NCBI GenBank assembly: GCA_025435555.1
Contig: JAIWWG010000025.1
Span: 332,618-396,617, forward strand
Length of the DNA: 64,000 nucleotides
Direction of reading: 5' to 3'
Source of the DNA: Chytriomyces cf. hyalinus JEL632
Taxonomy: Eukaryota; Chytridiomycota; Chytridiomycetes; Chytridiales; Chytriomycetaceae
Each line of letters starts with the position of its first letter. The stretch's first letter is position 1. Under the pieces are notes generated by a model. That model had not been told where the DNA came from, ran no database searches, and worked only from the letters and a program-made list of their open reading frames with translations. This document shows positions 9,774-19,619 of the stretch, one piece after another. The position numbers and the translations under genes were made by a program.

Positions 9774-11232
9774 ATGCAACTGATGAGTCTTTTTGCAGTG
9801 CCAAGCAGAGACACAATTGTGATTGTACAGCCACCCGTCCGGGTTGTCCCCATGCCCACCAGAGCTGTCCCTTCGCAAACACCCGCGCAAAACCCACCGC
9901 AGCTGTTAGTTGTGCAGAATTCGCCACCGAGAGAGAGTCCATTCCTCTCCTGCTGGCAGGTCGTCCTCATCCTGGGCACGTTCTGGTTTTTTATCACGAC
10001 TGTGCCCATGCCATTCTCGCAGTCCATCGACGCAATTCATGGCGATAGAATTCTCGTGTCTCTTTCCGGGTACTGGCTCAACAGTGTAACGCTGCAAGGC
10101 CTTTCGACTCCCACAGAACCCGCTGGTGCCAAAGCATATCTATTTGAAACTGAACCCCGACTGGGAGATATCGTGATGCTACCAACGCGCACAATCCAAC
10201 CGATTTTGAAGGGCGGAAATTATCACTCAATTCGATACGACTTGTATCCCGGGTCAGAAGTCAACCTCGACTGGTCTTTCCAAAGTAATCGATTTGGACC
10301 CAATGTTCTCGTTTTACGCGGAGAGGAATCTTTTCAAATGTTTCGAAATGGCGATTTGCAGGACGTTCCTCGCGAGGATCGGTTGATAGGTTCGGCTCTC
10401 TTTTTCGCAAAGGCGAGAGCATTCTGTTTGACCATTTTACTTCATCCAGAAAAGTATCACAGCAATTTTGGACAGTTGAATTTGAAAATCATGACCCGGT
10501 CTGAGTACCATATTATTTTCTATGTAAGCTCTTATGTTTCTGTTCCTCAAAATCACCCAACATTTCTAATCGCGTGCCTTTCGCGTGCCTTTCGTTAAGA
10601 TGGCGGAACCCGGTGCAACATCTCAAGGATCCGCAAATTTCCACGTGACCTCAAGAACTCTAAGTCTCTCGAATCCCCCACCAATCTTTTCCAGCGACAA
10701 GCACTGTCCCGAAAGAGCTGACGCACAATCTCCGTGCACGGTTCCGCTGATTTCTAATGGCGGGTATGCGCACTTGGATGAGTACTTTCTCGTGGTTGTT
10801 GCTCCAGTCCATGCAGACTACGGTGACATGATTCGCGTCTCCATGTCAAAAAGAGCGCGGTGGGGGAAATACGGCGGTGCAGTATTGCGCAGTCTGCTGG
10901 TCGTGATTGTGTTTGGCGGCTTTGTTGGACGTATTTGGAAGCGTTTGATGGGACTCACTTTTTCATGTGGTGTTCCTTGTCGAACGCCTCGGTTCGGATA
11001 TCAGCCGGTGGCGCATGAAAATCCGGACCATGATTCTGGCGTTACTAGTGGGAATGGGGCCGGTCAGCCGCAGCCTTTCTTCCCTGCAGAAGCGCCACCA
11101 CCTTACTCAATCACGAGCAACAAGGCTCCTCACAATACTGCATTTGAGGGCGGCATCGACGGCACTGATGGGGCTGGAGTCGCTTCTGGAAGTTCAAGTG
11201 CAAACCGAAGCGAGGAATCGCGGTTGTCTTGA
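9774..11232 (+). CDS. Two-pass membrane protein with C-terminal PPxY motif
   Basis: Two exons: 9774 to about 10524, and about 10593 to 11232; the intron starts GTAAGC and ends TTAAG, joining in frame 0. The predicted protein of roughly 460 residues has a Pro-rich N-terminus and a transmembrane segment near residues 62-82 (VVLILGTFWFFITTVPM). A long extracytoplasmic beta-rich region follows, with a second membrane segment near residue 345 (VLRSLLVVIVFGGFVGRIW). The cytoplasmic tail contains APPPYS, a PPxY motif of the kind bound by WW domains of Nedd4/Rsp5 ubiquitin ligases. The layout recalls the two-pass lumenal architecture of plant APD1-4 proteins, but no RING domain is present here. The specific function is unknown; an Rsp5-adaptor role is inference. 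Confidence 0.7.
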
Positions 11233-11451
11233 TTTTTAAGAACTGGTGTAATAATGATGAAGTGCAAACATTGGCCCTTGGTATCGGTTCCTGTGTTCAA
11301 ACAATATCGCAGTCCCCTGGCTGTGCTCAGAGCTTCTTTCGGGTGTGACGCAGACACAAGATTGTCAGGAAAGGTTCACCAGTTGGTGAAACGTCACAAA
11401 ATAATTTGAACACCGTTTCAGGTTCAGTTTTTTTTTGCATTTAATTGTTCT
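11233..11451. other. Short intergenic, convergent ends
   Basis: Between the stop of the PPxY protein and the predicted end of the NmrA-like gene on the other strand. Nothing coding is seen. Confidence 0.4.
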
Positions 11452-12476
11452 CTATGCTATGCTACACGGAGTTGATGGTTGCAAGGACGAAACACTGTAT
11501 ATCCGAGACGATAGATATTCGTTCCATGAAATCGGATCCCTTCCAAGAATGGATCTGGGGACATTACTGGTGAGAAAACTGTCACCAAAGTATCTCAGAT
11601 AACAAGCATGCAGAGACGGGGCTCTGTAGTTCTGAGGAAATGACAGGGAGAAGTATTTTGGAGCACAGCCGGACAGGATATAGCTCTGTTGTTTACTTGT
11701 TAATTGAACTGCGAGAGCGGGGGGGAAAAAAAACCCTCACTTTGTTGGCGTGGCTTTCCAAGGGCACCGTAAGGATGGCGGCTGCACATGATGCAGCGTC
11801 GCGGACACTGATGGCGAAAAGATAGCCGTCCTCGAAGTAGTCGTAGTCGTGCTGCAACGGTTCAGGGTATGCCGTTGACGTCTCTTGGCCCAACGGAAGA
11901 AGACTCTATTCAAATTGAAAATTTTCATGCCAACTCTGGAACCTTTGGGGCCTCACCTCCATAAAGACCCCGGGCCATAGGATTGTGAAGGGCACGCTCA
12001 GAGAAGCGAGGAGCGATTGCACCGCCATATGCTGCTGAACTAGCTCCTCGACGGCCAGTTGCTCGGTGGCAACGATGCATGACAGCTTGACAATGTGTTT
12101 GACGCCTGACGCCTCCGCGACTTTCACCATCTCCATCTCGAGGACCGGCTTGATGGTCAGAAGAAATAGTCGGTCAACGTCCACCAGGGCTGTATGTCTC
12201 CAAGTTAATATCCACATTTTACATAATGCGCTTACTAAGGCAGTGAACAGCGTCCTTACCGACGGCCAACGACAGAAGATCCTCGTTTGTACCTTGGCTG
12301 TATTCGATCCTACCTGCAGATTCTTCATTCGCAAACAAGGAGCGAGTGACTGCAGTGTTGCGGACAAACAGCCTGACTCGCATGTCGTCGGAACCAGCAA
12401 GCAGCTGGCGGACAAGACTCTGGCCGATTTGGCCGGTTGCACCCGTGACAAGAATTCGCTCATTCCGAATGACCAT
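11452..12476 (-). CDS. NmrA-like NAD(P)-binding Rossmann protein
   Basis: A member of the atypical short-chain dehydrogenase family that often acts as a redox sensor or NAD(P)H-dependent reductase. The ATG is at 12476. Exon 1 gives the dinucleotide-binding loop ILVTGATGQIGQSLVRQLL. After a first intron, MVKVAEASGVKHIVKLSCI follows, then PFTILWPGVFME. A second intron removes a stop and leads to FAISVRDAASCAAAILTVPL, matching the NmrA ISVRDIA segment. The 3' exon is uncertain: the best continuation reaches DPISWNEYL and a TAG at 11454-11452, agreeing with the family pattern, but the junction before it is not secure. The catalytic Tyr-x-x-x-Lys of classical SDRs is absent, as usual for NmrA proteins. 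Confidence 0.7.
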
Positions 12477-13957
12477 TGGGGCAAGCAGTAATACGTAGTT
12501 GTGTGCAGGTGTGAAACGTGAGTGTTCTTGGTGTAGTTTTCTTTTCACCAACAAAAACTGAAATTTTACGTAATGTTCTTTCGTGATAGAATCAAGGAAA
12601 GGACAAAACGGGGTCTTGGCGCATTCTGTCGACCAGCGCTTGTCGCGCGTACTTTTTTTACCCGTCTTCGTGCGTCATTCTGCGTGCAATCAACACGTGA
12701 TCGTCCCATGGTCCTTTTAATGGCCCAGTGCACAAACACTCCCAACTCTCGATCGGCCCTGCATATCATGATATCACAACACATCTCAGCGAGCTGCGGT
12801 TCAGTCAACAGAGACGTGTCTTTTGAACCATCTGCCCCTCCACCCCCCCATGTCCCGGTGTGGAATGCCACCCCCGTGAGGTTACAGCACGACAAACAAC
12901 CTTATCTGAATCTCTGAAGATGGTATTTATGCCCGTCGTCTTTTTTACTCGGTATGCCCTAGTTCCATTGTTTTTTAAATACTGGTAGATCTTGTTGCTG
13001 ACTCATCCAGATACCAACTGTGATTTCTGCTATGAACAGTTTGTTCGGACGTCGAAACAGCGTGAAACTCATCTGATCCACACGGTTGTTGAAAACACCA
13101 ACAGCGCGATTCATCGAACACGCACGCACGCACGCACGCACGCAGCGACATGCATACAAACACTGCTCGAATACGGACGAATAATAACGCACACTTGCAA
13201 CTGAAACATTGTCCAAAAAGGGTGAGTGACATGTCATTAATAAAAATGATTTTATAGCGCCACCACAGACGAGGCTCGTGACCTGCAACTGAAATCGCCT
13301 CCTTGAGAGCAATATAACAACTAAACAGACAACCAAGCGATCCAAGAGAGAAGAGCGATCTGAGTGGGAAATCGATGGCCGCGATAACGGTCAAACTAAA
13401 ACCTCCTTCTCGAGACAGAGAGTCCAAGAAGTCACCCATCCCACACCCTGCTGGACAGCAACTATCACGGCGGCGTCGGTGGGCTGGATGTACCTTAGTG
13501 TATTCTAGCCACAGCCTCACGTTCGCCGGACATAAATTTCGTTTCGATTGGTCCCACAACCATCTCCGACGACGTCATTCCGTTTCAAATCCAAAGAAAA
13601 GTGCGTTTACCTCTCGAAGCATGGTACGGATATACCTTTCATGACGGTTCCTCCGCTTGAATTCTATTTCGTCAGGTATACGTGAATACTGATTTTAAGT
13701 TATGAAAAGGATTAACCCTGGAAAGACGACCTCAAACTGACAAAGCGGCTTCCCATTTTTTTCTTTTTTTCCATGTTTTCGGCGGATCGAATCCTTTCTC
13801 GATCTTGCTTTTTTTTTTTTTTTCTTTCTTGCATGAGTGGTCGATAATTGTATAAAATCTTGAGCAATCAACTCCGCGCACACACTTCACGAAACGTGGG
13901 GGGTTCAGCACGGTGAGCAAAACACTCCAAGCCACAGCAACCACACCCTCCCACAAA
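12477..13957. other. Gene-poor stretch, overlapping open frames of doubtful meaning
   Basis: Two antisense frames cover 12566-12917, one per strand, each about 110 codons, with no homology I recognise; at most one could be real. Around 12975-13560 there is a long minus-strand frame and at 13375 an ATG-started 89-codon plus-strand frame, again without recognisable features. A (CGCA)n microsatellite lies at about 13119-13144 and a T-rich tract at 13808-13823. A TATAAAAT at 13851-13858 probably belongs to the next gene. Confidence 0.35.
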
Positions 13958-14341
13958 ATGCCTGTAAAGACGGATCCCTACGGAACAGTTCAGAAGGAGC
14001 CGTCTCCTCCGCTCGCACGAGTCTTTAAGAAACCGCGGGGTCCAGATTTCAGCAGCGACGGCCTTGGAGGACCCAACTTTAAACAGCATGGCCACTTCCT
14101 CGATGCGATTCATTGCGCGGAACTATCGGAACCTGCTTCGGCCTCACTACTGGCACCTTCATCATGGACGACTGCGTCAGTCTCGGACGTTCTGTCGTCG
14201 TCGTCCACTTCAGCTTCAGTTGAATCCAAAAGCACTGCAACAACTACCCGTACAGCGCTGGGAGTCTACCGCTCACGAATGTACTCTCTGCGCAATTCTG
14301 AGCGTCCTGATTTGTCCTTGCTGGACGTCGTGTCGAGATGA
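13958..14341 (+). CDS. Small disordered protein with RVFK and R-M-Y-S-L-x4-R-P motifs (cluster member 1)
   Basis: 127 codons, intronless, starting at MPVKTDPYG; the longer frame upstream begins with a non-ATG codon. The protein is Ser/Thr/Ala-rich with no hydrophobic segment. Near residue 21 it has ARVFKKPRGPDF, and near its end RMYSLRNSERPDLSLLD. The first motif recurs in the genes at 14835 and 39356, the second in the four following genes. A TATAAAAT box lies 100 bases upstream. A run of 24 adenines starts 38 bases after the stop. Function unknown; I find no catalytic or fold signature. Confidence 0.65.
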   Translation: MPVKTDPYGTVQKEPSPPLARVFKKPRGPDFSSDGLGGPNFKQHGHFLDAIHCAELSEPASASLLAPSSWTTASVSDVLSSSSTSASVESKSTATTTRTALGVYRSRMYSLRNSERPDLSLLDVVSR

Positions 14342-14378
14342 TGGCACACAACTGAAACCACTCACCCCCGCACCACCC

Positions 14379-14402
14379 AAAAAAAAAAAAAAAAAAAAAA
14401 AA
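14379..14402 (+). repeat. Poly(A) tract, 24 bases
   Basis: An uninterrupted run of A on the plus strand, 38 bases after the stop of the small gene ending at 14341. It could be a slippage-prone microsatellite or the tail of a retroposed copy. Confidence 0.9.
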
Positions 14403-14574
14403 GAAAGGAACAGGAAAGGGCAACCCAACAACCGAGTGTCAGAGCTGCCATCTCTCCTTACGACGACATTTCGACATCTGCATCTTTGCGCTTTGCATGC
14501 TTATTCATTTTTTGAGTATCAATTTTATATTTTTATGTTTCCCAGTTGCAGACGCAAGACAGCTGCATTGTTTA

Positions 14575-14593
14575 GTGTGTGTGTGTGTGTGTG
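14575..14593. repeat. (GT)n microsatellite
   Basis: About nine to ten GT units between the first and second small genes of the cluster; visible directly. A related CA-rich stretch lies at about 14810-14821. Confidence 0.9.
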
Positions 14594-14834
14594 TTCATTG
14601 AATAGATGGATCCAATCGTTGTTGTTTAAGCGTGGTTTGCTCTTATCGTGCATTGCACCCAAACAATAATAGTCACCCTCGCTCACTTTAAAAAATACAG
14701 GGTTGCCACCACTGAAGTCAGGGTTCAGCGGCGAAAACTTCTTAAAACAGGGTTGGGTTAAAATCGTATTTATACACACACGTAAATCTAACGCATATAA
14801 AAAACAGCCCACACACACACAAGCCACGTTCACA

Positions 14835-15230
14835 ATGCTCACTGCAGTCTCAATATCTACACCTTGTCCTCTCACGCTCATGAGCTCAACCCGCGTGTTT
14901 AAGCGACCTCGGGCATTCGATCCTTCAACGAAAGCTGCTGCAGCTGGGATGACAGCATGCACACCAACATACAACCCACCAGCTACATACTACGCAGCTA
15001 CACCTTCATCAGTCTCGCATCCTAATACCTCTGTCCTCGCAATGACATGTCGCTCTTCTGACTCAATACGCAGCAGCGGCAGCGTGGGGGCAAGACCGCG
15101 GATGGACTGTCTCAAGGGCATACAGCGACCCAGCCTATCTGTACTGATGGACTGTGAGCGTGACTGTGACGAGTGTGAGCTTGTGTCGCACCCATTGCAG
15201 TCGTCGTCGTTTGCAGGCGTCTTCATCTAA
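14835..15230 (+). CDS. Small disordered protein with RVFK and R-M-D-C-L-x4-R-P motifs (cluster member 2)
   Basis: 131 codons from the ATG at 14835; a second in-frame ATG at 14880 (MSSTRVFKRPR) may be the true start, since a TATAAAAA box ends only about 32 bases before 14835. It carries STRVFKRPRAFDPS near the N-terminus and RMDCLKGIQRPSLSVLMD towards the C-terminus, the same two motifs in the same order as the preceding gene. The rest is Ser/Thr/Pro-rich without predicted structure. The end is Cys-rich (MDCERDCDECE). It is intronless, and a 25-base poly(A) tract begins 158 bases after the stop. Function unknown. Confidence 0.65.
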   Translation: MLTAVSISTPCPLTLMSSTRVFKRPRAFDPSTKAAAAGMTACTPTYNPPATYYAATPSSVSHPNTSVLAMTCRSSDSIRSSGSVGARPRMDCLKGIQRPSLSVLMDCERDCDECELVSHPLQSSSFAGVFI

Positions 15231-15387
15231 GCCGTTTGAGTTTGCATCAAGTAGAAGCACAACATTCCGTATTTTTGCACACACCCCCAGTTTCAATCTA
15301 GTTTTCCTAATATCAGGCAACCCAACGCTGTTGCATAAAATAAAAGCATCCTGCATCCGCACTACTTTTGAAGGAGAACCGCAACTC

Positions 15388-15412
15388 AAAAAAAAAAAAA
15401 AAAAAAAAAAAA
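15388..15412 (+). repeat. Poly(A) tract, 25 bases
   Basis: An uninterrupted run of A on the plus strand, between the second and third small genes of the cluster. Confidence 0.9.
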
Positions 15413-15463
15413 GTCATGCACTTTTTAATTTTACCTATAAATAATACCAATAATCACAGAGGC

Positions 15464-15856
15464 ATGCTACCGCCACTCCCGCACCCTTCACCACCCTTGT
15501 CGTCGCTATCATCCGCAGCAACTGCGTCATGCCGCAAGCCACCACAGCAATCTCACATCCAACAGCGCATTCCGCAACAGCGTCACTCTGGTCTGCCTCT
15601 CGCTGCCCTCACCGTTTCGCAGTTTGCAGTGACCGACTCGCCGCCTCTACGAATCAGCATGCACAATGTCCAGTCTTCAGAAAGGGATCGAGACGGGGGC
15701 GACCGAGACAGAGAGCCCAACAGTCGGAGGGCAGCGCGGCCGTGTGCTCGCAACCGACCGAGGCTGTACTCGCTTCGCAGCGCAGATAGACCTTCTCAAG
15801 TGGCGCTCTTGCTCAGCGACCAGGATGATCTCTCGCCGCCACCTATATGCGTGTGA
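15464..15856 (+). CDS. Small disordered protein with R-L-Y-S-L-x4-R-P motif (cluster member 3)
   Basis: The frame is open from before the poly(A) tract to the TGA at 15854-15856. Possible ATGs are 15416, 15464 and 15659. I prefer 15464, since a CTATAAATA box sits at 15435-15443, but 15659 (a 65-residue product) is possible because it leaves a normal leader. The first half is Pro/Ser/His-rich. The second half has an Arg/Asp-rich stretch, then RPRLYSLRSADRPSQVALL, the shared cluster motif. No RVFK motif is present. Intronless, no membrane segment, function unknown. Confidence 0.5.
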   Translation: MLPPLPHPSPPLSSLSSAATASCRKPPQQSHIQQRIPQQRHSGLPLAALTVSQFAVTDSPPLRISMHNVQSSERDRDGGDRDREPNSRRAARPCARNRPRLYSLRSADRPSQVALLLSDQDDLSPPPICV

Positions 15857-16476
15857 TGTGTGCTGACCTCCTTCATTTTACAAGTGAACGTCCCTTCAGG
15901 GGCGGGAACCCCTAATTTTGCCATTCAAAGGAGCGCAATTGGCTTCCCATCTATTTCAAATCCATCTTTTTGAGCTCAGCAAGACGTTTGTCCGTCCCTA
16001 ATATCAGCATTTACTCTATCCTGGCAGCATGTTCTGCGAGGTCGTTTTGTTTTTACGTTCACCCCCCTCCCATAATTTCTTGGTGTGAATTCGGATAATA
16101 ATAATTATAATCGTCACGACGCTTTTCAGACACACTCTTGCCTTGTTGTTGTTCTTCTTCTTTTTTCAGACACAGCCGCGGCATTTAGGTTGCGTGGCTT
16201 TCTGGTAAAAATGCTGGACGGCTGAAAACATGTCAGTTTCCACGTATGATCGATCGCGTGCACGCATGCATGCAGCCCAATGCGCTTAAAAATGCATCGA
16301 GTCATGTTGCACACAGATTGCAATGGGCCAGCACGGCGAGTGTGGTTGATGTGACTCAATGTTACGAACGATCCGATGGGAAAGTGACCCACAAAAAAAG
16401 CGACATATAAAAACGAAGCGTGACTCCTTTTTTTTCAAACTCACATTCAACTGCCAAACGAAAAAAATACATAACA
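15857..16476. other. Intergenic, promoter of next small gene
   Basis: No gene is seen. It contains A/T-rich stretches and a TATAAAAA box at 16406-16413, about 64 bases before the next start codon. Confidence 0.5.
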
Positions 16477-16707
16477 ATGAGTGCAACTGTATCCATGAGC
16501 ATCGCGACCAGAGAGACCGACTCCCTCAACTGGACTGCCGCTGACTGCTTTGGGCATTCTGAACGAGAACATCGACACCGACTGAATGCATTGTCTGAGC
16601 TTGACCGACCAACGCGAACGAGTGTGGAAGATGCGCGTGAGGATTGGACTTTATCCGACGCAAACGCAAATGCCAATTCGGACAGCTTACTGTCGCGTGC
16701 CGCGTAA
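16477..16707 (+). CDS. Small protein (76 aa) with R-L-N-A-L-x4-R-P motif (cluster member 4)
   Basis: A 76-residue intronless frame from MSATVSMSIA to a TAA, well placed after a TATA box. It is acidic and Ser/Asn/Asp-rich at the C-terminus. The middle holds RHRLNALSELDRPTRTSVED, aligning without gaps to the motif of the neighbouring genes. Its length is identical to that of the next gene. No signal peptide, membrane segment or known fold is seen. Confidence 0.6.
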   Translation: MSATVSMSIATRETDSLNWTAADCFGHSEREHRHRLNALSELDRPTRTSVEDAREDWTLSDANANANSDSLLSRAA

Positions 16708-17061
16708 TAATGAATGAATGGGTCACGCTTTTCAAAGGACATGAAAAGATTTCAAATTAATTTTCTTCTAATAATTATAATATCTCTCATATTCCGTTAA
16801 ATTGTTTTTATTTAAAATGAAAGGAAATAAAACAACAACTTCTCATTGAACCCACGAGTTCTTTTCTTGTTTCCTTTGTTTGTATGAACCCAAAAAGCAA
16901 ACCAATTTTTTGATAAATCAAGTTCCCAATTTCACATTTTTATTTTTACAACAAAATAAGGGTTCCCCGCCTTGCCACACAAACGACCAGCAAAACAACC
17001 CAAACCCAAACGTATACCACCCACCCCAAGAACACCCCCAACAAAAAACAACAACACTGAA

Positions 17062-17292
17062 ATGGCATCCTCCGCAACTACTTCCGCTCTGAGTCTCAAC
17101 TCTCCTCCGACAGCAAGCAGAATGAATCCCGTCGTTGCAGCCACTCCCGATGCTGTTTCTTTGGCGTCCAAACCAAACCCGGTGGCCATGATGCGATCAC
17201 CCAGCGGGAGACCCCGGCTCAATGCAATCAGCACAAAAGAGAGACCGCCCGTTGATACGCTCGATGCCCGTGCTGCACTCGTTGGCCAGTAA
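17062..17292 (+). CDS. Small protein (76 aa) with R-L-N-A-I-x4-R-P motif (cluster member 5)
   Basis: A 76-residue intronless frame starting MASSATTSALS and ending ALVGQ-stop. The motif GRPRLNAISTKERPPVDTLD lies near residues 49-68. The N-terminal half is Ala/Ser/Pro/Met-rich. No clear TATA box is visible. It is followed by A-rich sequence. Together with the four genes before it, all on the plus strand within 3.4 kb, it looks like the end of a tandem family. Function unknown. Confidence 0.6.
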   Translation: MASSATTSALSLNSPPTASRMNPVVAATPDAVSLASKPNPVAMMRSPSGRPRLNAISTKERPPVDTLDARAALVGQ

Positions 17293-18014
17293 CGCACAAA
17301 TCTGCAGATTTTTTACCATTATGCCCCCCGATCCCGAAAAACGACCCTCCCAAGTTCGCAAGAAGACCTCTTAAACAATGTACCGCCTTGTCCGCATCGA
17401 AAGGAAAAATACCACACCTAAAACCGGGGAAAAAAACGGGACAACAAACAAAAAAAAAAGAAACTCCTTCTCCTTCAACCATTTTCATTTCTCACCATAT
17501 GGAGACCTTCTCTCTTTCCTTTTTTTACTATTTTTGTTTTAATTAGAAGTAATAATTCTTGGTTTTCTTTCCATACAATAATAAACAAGACCGCGTTAAT
17601 GAGCACAATCTGTTGTTGTGCACGTGTGGATGGATGAGTCATCCTGAATCGCCCCGTAAAAAACACACAAAAACAACCTTCAATTCCATTGCGAGCAGCG
17701 ACCAGCGACCAGCTTAAACTGCCGTGTGATGGATGGATCGACCAGTGTCCTGAACTGAATTTACCCATCAGTTCCTGGAGTCATCAACTTCCTTCTTCTT
17801 CAAAAACCCGTGTTAAAAACACCGATATATTCGCTAATAAACTGGGGATCATCGGGAGTTGATGCACAGGTTAATGTTCACAAGATATTTATTGAAAGAC
17901 AAGGGCCAAATTCAAAGAACAGCCAAGCATCCAAAATTGGCACGACCCCTTCTTTCCGGAAAAACAGAAAGCTTCCCACGCACACAACGACATACCTTGC
18001 GCATCCTCACAAAA
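17293..18014. other. Intergenic, A/T-rich
   Basis: Nothing coding is recognised; several A-runs and T-runs are present. The plus-strand frame that stays open before 18015 has no conserved feature and is likely leader sequence. Confidence 0.4.
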
Positions 18015-18829
18015 ATGGTGTCGCTGAACCTGTTCCAACGCGGTGTCCTCTACTTCACAGTCAAGGCAGGAAACTTCTCACCCCTGCTCAAACACGGCAT
18101 GGACATGTTCTTTTACAAGCAATACCTCTACGCAAACAGTGAGTAATCTTCTATACATCGTGATTCGCCTTAGGATCCATGTCACTTTGTCTCCTCATCC
18201 GTCAAGCGCGCGTTCAAATAACCCGTCAAATCTGAAAACCAGAGCTCGGTCCAAGCTGTCAATATCTCATTTTCCCACTCGTGTGTAAAGACGACTTTGG
18301 AACCGAATGGACGATTTATACGGAACTTGGATGCGCAGATGTGGTCGCTCTTCTCACCTGGATCATTATTGGATTTCACACGCTGATTTCGATTTACGCG
18401 CTGGCGATAAACTGCGGCAAAGAGAAAGGAAGCCCTGACTTTCTTGCGGGAATGGAGGTAAACTTCCCCCCCTTGTTGTTTTAATCCCGTGATGATAACC
18501 ATCCCATTCATTTAATTCATTAGAGCTCTTGTTGTGGGGCGGGGGCCGTGTTTGTTTCGTTGGGAGCATACGATGTTGAAGTTGAAGTGCATCGAAAAGT
18601 TGCCAACACAAAATGGAGACGCGCAGTCAGAGGAGTCACGGCCATTTTCCAGTTTGTGATTCTCGTCTTCACATGCAGCGCCATCCGCATCGTGACTGGG
18701 TTTGGAACCGTTGCAATTGCTGATTTCCAGCGCACCAGTTTGTTTGTTTGGCTATTTGTGCTGATGTTGAACCTGTTTACAATGACGGAGCATATTTTTG
18801 AAGGAGTCGCGTTTGGAACCATTCTTTGA
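18015..18829 (+). CDS. Small multipass membrane protein, unknown
   Basis: Three exons (18015-18138, 18291-18457, 18524-18829) give a 198-residue protein; phases are consistent throughout. Hydrophobic segments are ADVVALLTWIIIGFHTLISI, the GAGAVFVSLGAYDV region, GVTAIFQFVILVFTCSAI and TSLFVWLFVLMLNLFTM, so about three to four passes. The N-terminus before the first segment is amphipathic. I do not recognise the family. The 3' region overlaps that of the gene on the other strand: its AATAAA is near 18940, while the neighbour's own signal lies back inside this gene's 3' region near 18850. Confidence 0.7.
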
Positions 18830-18962
18830 CTTTTACATAATCTTATTTATTTTTCGAATTTTTGTGATGATTATATATTATAGCGGGGAGCGGCCGTTTT
18901 TTGGTATTTTTGTTGCGAGGGGGATGTGTGTTGTGTGAATAAAGAACGAGTATTTTGAGCTA

Positions 18963-19593
18963 TCATTGCCAGAGAGAAATGACGCCTCGACCTCTCGATC
19001 TTATCCCTCCTGTGTGAGTTATCGGATTCGCGCCCGCAAGTATCGGTGCCGGTTGCGCAGTCAATTTCGAGAACGTGGATTGCAAAGTTGGCTGGTTTGG
19101 AAAAGCGACGACACTGTCAGAAAAAAAAACACACACACACAACCAAAGAATCCTCAAAGAAACTTACGTCGGCTACAGCGACAGCGTTCACCCGCAATAC
19201 TTGAATGCCAACTTCTCTTTTCGGATGAATGAAGATATCCATATTTTCGGCCCGTGCATCTCTTTTCACTGGGCTTCGTGCCCTCGCCGCCGGCATTTGA
19301 TTCGCTTGAGGTCGATTCTCACTGGGATTTGTCGCAAGTTGATGTCGTTCGAATTGATGTATGGACGATTGCGCATGTGTTGTTTGCTGAGAGCGGGCAG
19401 ATTCAGCGGGCAAGGGATTTTTGGTCTGGTTGCGGCCAAGCCTTGCGGCGATATTGCTGCGCGGCGGACTTGCGGGGGTATCTTGTTTGCCCAAACGCTC
19501 GGCGATACTTTTACGGGCTGTGGAGGCTGCTGCTGCGGGTCTGGCTCCAAGCCGCTCTGAAATGTGTTGCCGCTGCTTGATTTCTTTTGGCAT
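18963..19593 (-). CDS. Protein with three RLG repeats, possible RNA-binding adaptor
   Basis: Two exons, 19593-19168 and 19091-18963, give 184 residues. The acceptor AAACCAG is chosen because it keeps a sensible frame (PTLQSTFSKLTAQPAPIL). The N-terminal third has three spaced copies of a short unit: HISERLGARP, SIAERLGKQD and NIAARLGRNQ. The rest is Gln/Asn/Ser/Pro-rich, and the end has an RSRGRG patch. Repeated ERLG units occur in some mRNA-export adaptors of animals (for example ZC3H11A); this link is a suggestion only. No zinc finger or RRM is visible. Confidence 0.55.
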
Positions 19594-19619
19594 TTTTTTT
19601 TCTGGACTTTTTTTTTTGT

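Noticed and set aside
12566-12917. Two overlapping antisense frames of about 110 codons
   Set aside because: Neither shows a domain, biased composition or clear signals; overlapping frames of this length occur by chance in GC-balanced DNA.
13375-13644. 89-codon ATG-started frame
   Set aside because: It lacks the motifs of the neighbouring small-gene family and has no poly(A) signal; evidence is too weak for a gene call.
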